Assembly: GCF_003957295.1 (NCBI RefSeq) | Contig: NZ_RQPJ01000019.1 | Coordinates: forward strand, 42,943-106,942 | DNA from: Arenibacter aquaticus | GTDB taxonomy: Bacteria; Bacteroidota; Bacteroidia; Flavobacteriales; Flavobacteriaceae | Direction of reading: 5' to 3' | Length of the DNA stretch: 64,000 nucleotides | In this document: piece after piece, positions 58,375 through 64,000 of the stretch | Layout of the letters: each line of letters begins with the position of its first letter | Numbering within the stretch: the stretch's first letter is position 1 | Made by a program: the position numbers and the translations under genes | The notes under the pieces: model-generated | Databases searched by the model: none | The model's input: the letters and a program-made list of their open reading frames with translations, nothing else | Told to the model about the DNA's origin: nothing

Positions 58375-60747
58375 ATGAAAAAGAACATTAGACTACTGTT
58401 ATTCCTTCTTCTTTTTTATTCTACCTGTATATTTTCTCAAGAACGGTTTACCCTTAGTGGTACCATCACAGAATTGTCGAGCAACGAAACTCTTATTGGC
58501 GTTACCGTAGCGGTACCATCCTTGAGCACTGGAGTTATAACCAACGAATATGGGTTTTACTCCATAACCCTACCAAAAGGTACTTACGAAATCCTAATAA
58601 GCTCTTTAGGCTATCAGGATATAGTAAAACAGGTAGAATTATCAGTTAATCAAAAAATAAACTTTCAACTGGCCGAGGATGCTCAGCAATTGGAAGAAGT
58701 GGTTGTTACCGAAGATGTTGAAAAACTAAACATTAGGAAGCCGCAGATGAGCGTAAACACGCTCTCCGCTGAAACCATAAAAAATATACCTGTCATCCTT
58801 GGCGAGGCCGATATAATTAAATCCATTCTACTGTTGCCTGGTGTTAGCAATGCTGGGGAAGGGTCTTCGGGCTTTAATGTTAGAGGGGGTGCCGCAGACC
58901 AAAACCTTATTTTATTGGATGAGGCTACTATTTTTAATTCGTCCCACCTCTTTGGTTTTTTTTCGGTCTTTAATCCAGATGCCATTAAAGACGTTAAGTT
59001 ATACAAGGGAGGTATTCCTTCCCGTTACGGCGGGCGGCTATCTTCCGTTTTGGAAATATTTCAGAAAGAAGGAAATAGCAAAAACTATAAAGTAAATGGA
59101 GGCATCGGAGCGGTTGCCAGTAGACTGTTGGTAGAAGGCCCTATAATTAAAGACCAAGCAGCTTTCCTTATAGGCGGTAGGGCATCCTATGCTCATTTGT
59201 TCCTCCCTCTTTTTGATGTGGACAATACAGCCTATTTCTATGATCTAAATACCAAATTAAATTTTAAATTGAACGAGTACAATAACATTTACCTGTCCGG
59301 ATATTTTGGTAGGGACGTATTTGGTATTAGTGATAGTTTTGTAAATATTTATGGTAATGCCGTGATTAATTTTAGGTGGAACCATTTATTTTCAGATAAA
59401 CTGTTCTCTAACTTATCCCTAATATACTCGGACTATTATTATGGTCTAAAATTGGATTTCGTAGGGTTTAAATGGAATTCCGGAATTCAGAACTTCAACC
59501 TGAAGTACGATTTCAAGCATTATCTAAGCAACAGTTTTCAACTAAATTACGGTGTCAACAATATATACTACCGCTTTAACCCTGGTAAGATAGAACCCAG
59601 TGATACAGATTCCGGGATTATTGAAGACCAGTTAATTCAAAAATACGCCAATGAACTAGCTGTTTATGTAGGCGTTGAACAGGAAGTAACCGAAAAATTG
59701 AGCCTACAATATGGCTTGCGACTTAGCAATTTTCTGCGTCTTGGACAGGATGAACTAAATTTATACCAAAACAATCCCGTATATTTTGATCCTTTTCTAC
59801 AAATCTACAAAGAAGCCGAACCTGTTGATGTTGAAAAACCTAAACGCAAGGAGCAACTGGCCTCTTTTACCAATTTGGAACCCCGATTGGCAATGGCTTA
59901 TACCTTTGATCCTGATAACTCCATAAAGGCCAGTTATACCAGAATGGCCCAATACTTACATCTTCTTTCCAACACCAGCTCCCCAACTCCCCTGGATGTT
60001 TGGACTCCTAGCGGACCTTTTATTAAACCACAATTATTGGATCAGTATGCCTTGGGATATTTTAGAAATATAAATAATGGGAAATTCTCATTGGAGACTG
60101 AAGTTTTTTATAAGGATATTCAAAACCGGATCGACTATATTGACGGTGCCAATTTAATTGCCAATGACGCTATAGAGCAGGTTATCTTAAATGGGCAGGC
60201 ACGGGCCTATGGCTTAGAGCTTCTTGTGAAAAAAAATGAAGGAAGGGTTCAAGGTTGGCTGGCCTACACCCTTTCCAAGTCCGAACAAAGAACCCCCGGC
60301 AGAACCAGTACAGAACCGGGTATAAATGCTGGGGAATGGTACAATACCCCTTATGATAAAACCCATGACATATCGCTTTATCTAAATTACAAATTAAACG
60401 AAAAGTGGAGTTTTAATAGTAATTTTGTTTTTCAGACAGGACAACCTACCAATTATCCAATTGGTCAATTTGAATTTCAAAATCTATCTGTCCCATATTA
60501 CGGCCAAAGGAATAAACAGCGACTTCCGGCCTATCACCGAATTGATATTTCTGCCAGTCTCAGCCCTAGAAAAAACAAAGGAAGAAAGCTTAAGTCAGAA
60601 TGGGTTTTTAGTATATATAATATATATAACAGAAGAAATGCCGCTTCTATAGGATTTAGCCGTAATGGTGACACTGGCGTCAATGAGGCCGTTAGAACCT
60701 CTATTTTTGGTTTAGTACCCTCTGCCACCTATAATATAAAATTTTAA
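58375..60747 (+). CDS. TonB-dependent receptor with carboxypeptidase-like regulatory domain
   Basis: Outer-membrane active-transport barrel of 790 residues from ATG 58375 (the frame extends to a TTG at 58366). Signal peptide ends near FSQE. A CarboxypepD_reg-like domain (FTLSGTITELSSNETLIGVT) precedes the plug (VVVTEDVEKLN, FNVRGGAADQNLILLDEA, GGIPSRYGGRLSSVLE) and a ~550-residue barrel ending in TYNIKF, a normal aromatic terminus. It is followed 4 bases later by a DUF4249 lipoprotein, its likely partner. The ligand is unknown. Confidence 0.95.
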   Translation: MKKNIRLLLFLLLFYSTCIFSQERFTLSGTITELSSNETLIGVTVAVPSLSTGVITNEYGFYSITLPKGTYEILISSLGYQDIVKQVELSVNQKINFQLAEDAQQLEEVVVTEDVEKLNIRKPQMSVNTLSAETIKNIPVILGEADIIKSILLLPGVSNAGEGSSGFNVRGGAADQNLILLDEATIFNSSHLFGFFSVFNPDAIKDVKLYKGGIPSRYGGRLSSVLEIFQKEGNSKNYKVNGGIGAVASRLLVEGPIIKDQAAFLIGGRASYAHLFLPLFDVDNTAYFYDLNTKLNFKLNEYNNIYLSGYFGRDVFGISDSFVNIYGNAVINFRWNHLFSDKLFSNLSLIYSDYYYGLKLDFVGFKWNSGIQNFNLKYDFKHYLSNSFQLNYGVNNIYYRFNPGKIEPSDTDSGIIEDQLIQKYANELAVYVGVEQEVTEKLSLQYGLRLSNFLRLGQDELNLYQNNPVYFDPFLQIYKEAEPVDVEKPKRKEQLASFTNLEPRLAMAYTFDPDNSIKASYTRMAQYLHLLSNTSSPTPLDVWTPSGPFIKPQLLDQYALGYFRNINNGKFSLETEVFYKDIQNRIDYIDGANLIANDAIEQVILNGQARAYGLELLVKKNEGRVQGWLAYTLSKSEQRTPGRTSTEPGINAGEWYNTPYDKTHDISLYLNYKLNEKWSFNSNFVFQTGQPTNYPIGQFEFQNLSVPYYGQRNKQRLPAYHRIDISASLSPRKNKGRKLKSEWVFSIYNIYNRRNAASIGFSRNGDTGVNEAVRTSIFGLVPSATYNIKF

Positions 60748-60751
60748 TAAC

Positions 60752-61585
60752 ATGAGGAAGATTATTTATTATGCCGTTTTTTTTATCTGCATTAGCTGCC
60801 AAGATGTTATTGATGTGGATCTTCCTACCGAAGAACCTAGGTTGATAATTGATGCCCTGATAAAAATTGAAGATATCAATAGCCAAACCGCACTGGTACA
60901 AGTAAAAGCTAGTCTCAGTAGCTCCTTTTTTGATACAGTTTCTCCCACACAATTAGAGGAAATTACGATTAAAAATACTACCACCAATACAACATTAACG
61001 CTACTGGAGTCCATTCCGGGTACCGGGCTGTACGAAAACGAATGGGAAATGGAACAGTTGACCCAAGGAGCCCTGGAGTTAAACATAAAACATGCAGATC
61101 AGATCTATCTGGCAAAAACTACTTTTGTGCCAACAGTTCCCATAGACAAGCTAGAGCAGGGCAGCACTACTCTATTTGGTGAGGAAGAGACAGAAGTAAT
61201 AGTATCCTTCACAGATGATGGTACTAGGGACGACTTTTATCTCTTCGATTTTGATTTTGGTGAATATTTGGTTACCGAAGATGAATTTTACCAGGGACAG
61301 CAGTTTGAGTTTTCCTTTTTTTACGATAGCAAATTGGAGGACGAAAGATTGGTAACCGTAAGCATCTATGGTGTGGATAAGGATTTTTATAATTACATGA
61401 ACCAACTTATATTTCAAAGTGGACCCGATACTGGCCCTTTTAGTAGTCCCGCTACCACAGTTAAGGGAAATATAATTAATGTCACCAACAATACGGATAA
61501 CCTTAACTTGGATAACACTAATTTTGCCTTAGGTTATTTTGCAGTATGCCAAACATTTTCCGACAGTTTATTAATTAAAAAATAA
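60752..61585 (+). CDS. DUF4249 domain lipoprotein
   Basis: 277 residues with lipobox ICISCQD (Cys 16), then DVDLPTEEPRLIIDALI, a start typical of DUF4249. This family is found beside TonB receptors and is presumed to be a surface or periplasmic accessory. Directly downstream of the TonB receptor gene (4 bases). Function not established. Confidence 0.88.
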   Translation: MRKIIYYAVFFICISCQDVIDVDLPTEEPRLIIDALIKIEDINSQTALVQVKASLSSSFFDTVSPTQLEEITIKNTTTNTTLTLLESIPGTGLYENEWEMEQLTQGALELNIKHADQIYLAKTTFVPTVPIDKLEQGSTTLFGEEETEVIVSFTDDGTRDDFYLFDFDFGEYLVTEDEFYQGQQFEFSFFYDSKLEDERLVTVSIYGVDKDFYNYMNQLIFQSGPDTGPFSSPATTVKGNIINVTNNTDNLNLDNTNFALGYFAVCQTFSDSLLIKK

Positions 61586-61621
61586 CCTTCCTACTTAAGA
61601 TAACACCAAAAGAGTAACAGT

Positions 61622-61861
61622 ATGAGAACAAACAAGGCGCTATTATTAAAAGGTATAAAATTTTTAGCATACACTGTTGGGCTAATGTTTACAGCTCCCG
61701 TAGTGATTTACCAAGCTTTTAAAAATGAAGGACACCCTTTGTACTGGCCAGTTTTAATAACCGGTTTAATATTAGCTGTAGCAGCCATAAGTTTAGGTTT
61801 CTACGGAATAAAACTATTAATGGATGCCTTGTTCAACAAGGGTGAAAATAAAGACAATTAA
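61622..61861 (+). CDS. DUF6095-type small membrane protein
   Basis: 79 residues with two hydrophobic helices (about 12-30 and 43-67) and a charged end; core FLAYTVGLMFTAPVVIYQAFKN. I recognise it as a small protein widespread in Flavobacteriia (I believe DUF6095). No function known. It lies 36 bases after the DUF4249 gene, probably not part of that pair. Confidence 0.8.
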   Translation: MRTNKALLLKGIKFLAYTVGLMFTAPVVIYQAFKNEGHPLYWPVLITGLILAVAAISLGFYGIKLLMDALFNKGENKDN

Positions 61862-62023
61862 CTATTTAACGGCTCGCCTATTCACACACAATGAAACGTA
61901 TGCACAATATGTAATCCAAGTTTTACCAATAGAACTGCTCTAATTTATCTAAGCCACTCCCCAATGCATTTAAAGTATTAAACAATCCCCCCTTGGACCT
62001 ATATGTTCTATTCCAGAACAAAA

Positions 62024-62053
62024 TTGGTTATTTTAGTACATAAAATATATTTG
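62024..62053 (+). promoter_or_regulatory. Bacteroidota-type promoter touching the nucleotidase start codon
   Basis: TTG at 62024-62026, 19-base spacer, TATATTTG at 62046-62053. The ATG begins at 62055, one base after the -7 box. Confidence 0.5.
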
Positions 62054-62054
62054 A

Positions 62055-62576
62055 ATGACTTTATTTGTTGATATGGACGAGGTGTTTGCTGATGCGTATA
62101 ATGCCCACATACGGCTGTACAATGCCGAATTTAATGAAAACCTGACCGAGATGGACTGTATGGGCCGTGAAGTTTGGCAATCCGTTCCGCAGGAGCGTCA
62201 ATCCAGTGTAAGGAACCATGCAAGGACAGAAGGCTTCTTCCGAGCTCTAGAACCCATTAAGGATAGCCAGAAAGTATTGAAGGAACTCTCCCAAAAATAC
62301 GACCTATATGTAGCCTCGGCGGCCATGGAATATCCTAATTCATTACGGGAGAAGAGTGATTGGTTAGATGAGTACTTTCCGTTTATCCATTGGAGAAATA
62401 GAATCCTCTGTGGTAGCAAGCATATTTTAAATGGGGATATTTTAATTGATGATCGCAGTTACAACCTGGAGCATTTCCAGGGAAGGAAAATATTGTTTAC
62501 CTCTCCCCATAATATACATACCAAAGGATATGAACGAGCCGACAATTGGTTGGAGGTGGCCCGCTTATTATTATGA
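62055..62576 (+). CDS. 5'(3')-deoxyribonucleotidase-like protein (NT5C type)
   Basis: HAD phosphatase of 173 residues: FVDMDEVFAD with the nucleophile aspartate at residue 6, a variable cap, LYVASAAMEYPNS, and ILIDDRSYNLEHF as motif III. It dephosphorylates (deoxy)nucleoside monophosphates in the family. The ATG at 62055 is the only possible start: a TGA stop lies directly before it and the next ATG would lose the nucleophile. Confidence 0.9.
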   Translation: MTLFVDMDEVFADAYNAHIRLYNAEFNENLTEMDCMGREVWQSVPQERQSSVRNHARTEGFFRALEPIKDSQKVLKELSQKYDLYVASAAMEYPNSLREKSDWLDEYFPFIHWRNRILCGSKHILNGDILIDDRSYNLEHFQGRKILFTSPHNIHTKGYERADNWLEVARLLL

Positions 62577-63631
62577 AAAAAAATAGATCCACATAAGAAT
62601 GAAGCCATTTGACAATTGGCAAATTCAACACTGTACTGATTAGAAAATATAGTAATGACTTAATGTGCCCATAGTTTAATGTAGCAATGAAACAATGTCA
62701 CACAAGACTGCTATACAAAGACTCCAGACTTTGAACCTCTATATGGCAACCGATCCTGAATCATTCCCGTAAATTGTATGTGGGTGGGTGTGGATTACAT
62801 AAATACAACACCCCCACCTGTAGATTGAGTTCTGTTATTTTTTTGCAGCACCCAAATACAGAGCATTGGCTACGCCGAATCTCGATTTTTTGAATACCTA
62901 TAACAATCAATAAACCAGCCCATGCATAAAAAACGACCAGGGCCCATAAACTGAGGTACAGCGTACCTTATATTGGAGAAGCCAGCCCTAGCTTAAATAA
63001 ATAACCTATATGGCCGCCTACCTTATGGTAGACAGGCCTTCCATTGTCCAACATGGAAAAAACTTGATTTAGGACGAAATTAAAAATAGGCCGGTTTTAG
63101 TTCCTACATTCCATTAGTGCATATAGATTATTAATCTTTAATTGTATACCTCCAACATTGTTTTTAAAGACTGTTGCTTAACCCATCTTATTCCGTGGTA
63201 GCGGTGGCATGGCCGTTAAGAATTATTGAAGCCTTGGAAATAATTTTGGCGATGGCATCGGTACCTAAAACTCCTAGATTTTATAGCCGACATAGTGAAG
63301 AAGTGTCTTTTCTTTTGTTTCATTTTATTCATTGCTTATCTATTTTATAATAAGGTATAGATGCACCTCCTACATTGGTTTCATTGGACTCGCAAAGAAA
63401 TCGAAGCTTCACGAAAACTGATAAAACAATAAAGACCACTTGGGTAAAATTAAAGAACCTTAAATAAGGTGGTATACATAAACCTCTTATATTAGATTCA
63501 ATAGTAAGCAAAAAGCAATAAAGACATATTATGTAATGTAAAGGATGAATATATATAAGTCGAACTAGATCCATTCCTAATAATAAAACCACAAATCGAA
63601 AAACACAATAATTAACCATGATCCGTAAATA
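62577..63631. other. Gene-free region before the rRNA operon tail
   Basis: About 1 kb, AT-rich, no convincing gene on either strand. Hairpins seen: GGTGGGTGT/ACACCCCCACC-type pairing with a small bulge at 62784-62819, AGGTAC/GTACCT at 62954-62968, and CTACC/GGTAG nested in GGCC/GGCC at 63012-63038. A near-palindrome TTTGACAATTGGCAAA lies at 62608-62623. An antisense frame at 63329-63673 is a hydrophobic, low-complexity reading with no family features. Confidence 0.5.
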
Positions 63632-63669
63632 CCCAGAAAATGAACTTGATCCCAGAAAATGGACTTGAT
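63632..63669. repeat. 19-base tandem repeat, two copies
   Basis: CCCAGAAAATGAACTTGAT (63632-63650) is followed directly by the same sequence with one change (A to G) at 63651-63669. It sits at the far end of the rRNA operon tail region. Confidence 0.85.
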
Positions 63670-63725
63670 CCAAGGGGCACGGGAATTGATCACGCCAGCG
63701 GCGTGCCCTATTTTGGATTTAGACC

Positions 63726-63762
63726 AAAAAAAAAAGTCCCCTCATCTGATGATGAGGGGACT
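63726..63762 (-). terminator. Distal copy of the rRNA operon terminator
   Basis: Same hairpin as the 5S terminator (12-bp stem AGTCCCCTCATC/GATGAGGGGACT, loop TGAT) with a ten-T tail on the minus strand. Confidence 0.9.
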
Positions 63763-63875
63763 TCAGAAAAAGGCGGCGGCCTATCAATGACCGTCCCTGA
63801 GCGCCAACAAAGTGCTGCGCGAAGGGATACGGGAATTGATCACGCAGAAGGCGTGCCCTATTTTGGATTTAGACC

Positions 63876-63910
63876 AAAAAAAAGTCCCCTCATCTGATGA
63901 TGAGGGGACT
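63876..63910 (-). terminator. Terminator of the rRNA operon (after 5S)
   Basis: Twelve-bp stem (63883-63894 with 63899-63910) with a TGAT loop, then eight Ts on the minus strand, about 10 bases after the 5S 3' end. Confidence 0.93.
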
Positions 63911-63919
63911 TCAAAAAAA

Positions 63920-64000
63920 GGCGGCGGCCTACTCTCCCACTTGGTGTAGCAGTACCATCGGCGCAGACGGGCTTAACTTCCCTGTTCGGAATGGTAAGGG
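63920..64000 (-). rRNA. rrf: 5S ribosomal RNA, 3' part (runs off the window)
   Basis: Read on the minus strand, the last 81 bases carry 5S landmarks: CCGAACAGGGAAGTTAAGCC, GCGCCGATGGTACTGC and GGGAGAGTAGG. The 3' end is near 63920 (GGCCGCCGCC). The 5' third, and presumably 23S and 16S rRNA, lie beyond the right edge. Confidence 0.93.

Larger units (their letters stand above)
63672..63932. repeat. Tandem duplication of the rRNA operon 3' tail
   Basis: Bases 63672-63783 and 63822-63931 are near-identical units of about 110 bases, offset by 150 at their starts. Each holds the last bases of 5S rRNA (GGCGGCGGCCTA), the terminator hairpin and a distal segment with a CACGC/GCGTG hairpin. They differ in the loop of that hairpin, in the A-run length and in one base of GAAAAA/AAAAAA. 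The ~38 bases between are unlike either unit. Confidence 0.92.

Noticed and set aside
63329..63673. Minus-strand open frame of 114 codons, hydrophobic
   Set aside because: Low-complexity, no family features, begins inside the tandem repeat and has no recognisable promoter.
63640..63897. Plus-strand open frame with repeated GIDHA-x-GVPYFGFRPKK
   Set aside because: It arises from the duplicated rRNA tail, crosses two strong minus-strand terminators and the 5S stub, and has no promoter; kept only as a question under the hairpin finding.
63672..63932. Repeat units as a CRISPR array
   Set aside because: Only two units of ~110 bases, each containing a transcription terminator and 5S end; not direct short repeats with spacers.

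Overview
The window is chromosomal DNA of a member of the Bacteroidota, most likely a marine Flavobacteriaceae bacterium (Maribacter/Zobellia/Arenibacter-like; the genus is a guess). The evidence is type IX secretion proteins (PorP/SprF and PorD types), a flavobacterial RpoZ and FabI, a TonB receptor/DUF4249 pair, several flavobacterial DUF families, almost no Shine-Dalgarno sequences, and promoters of the Bacteroidota TTG-N19-TAnnTTTG form. Base composition is AT-rich throughout. I saw no prophage, insertion sequence, CRISPR array or island-like shift in composition. Nearly everything is core metabolism and maintenance, and I do not see a convincing new defence or mobile system.

Left part (1-14.2 kb): the 3' portion of clpB, a TetR regulator, a PorP/SprF barrel fused to a SPOR-like tail, a histidine phosphatase, smpB, pcm, a Gfo/Idh/MocA oxidoreductase, a 3-hydroxyacyl-CoA dehydrogenase and a YggS-type PLP protein. 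A tight run follows: DEDDh/GIY-YIG nuclease, voltage-gated-type K+ channel, miaA, gluconokinase.

14.2-27 kb, minus strand: one run carries GT2, YbbR protein, coaE and an RprX/RprY-like two-component system. A second carries DUF6913 protein, dapA, bamD, rpoZ, coaBC, porD, recN and then fabI. Together they link CoA, lysine/peptidoglycan precursors, outer-membrane assembly and secretion.

27-36.3 kb: a 5'-nucleotidase split into two genes, a molybdopterin oxidoreductase locus (fdhD, small gene, YdeP/FdhF-like enzyme), a GNAT and a NIPSNAP protein. These are followed by a sugar-acid-like pair (FAH-family hydrolase, GntP permease) and a small conserved protein.

36.4-51.6 kb: ligA, a LOG protein, prmC, GNAT, ribD, a HAD hydrolase, an EamA transporter, a YigZ protein, a thioesterase, dnaA, an LMW protein tyrosine phosphatase and an RsmI-like methyltransferase. 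Then come a lysozyme-like protein, mltG, GNAT, dapF and an HtrA protease.

51.7-64 kb: long-form GAPDH, a coiled-coil membrane protein, trmD, rplS, a roughly 680-base gap holding a possible small RNA, monomeric NADP-isocitrate dehydrogenase, TonB receptor plus DUF4249 lipoprotein, a DUF6095 protein and a nucleotidase. About 1 kb without genes leads to the 3' end of an rRNA operon on the minus strand. The 5S rRNA runs off the right edge, and the tail of the operon (5S end, terminator and a hairpin element) is present twice in tandem. That duplication and the candidate small RNA are the most unusual things seen.
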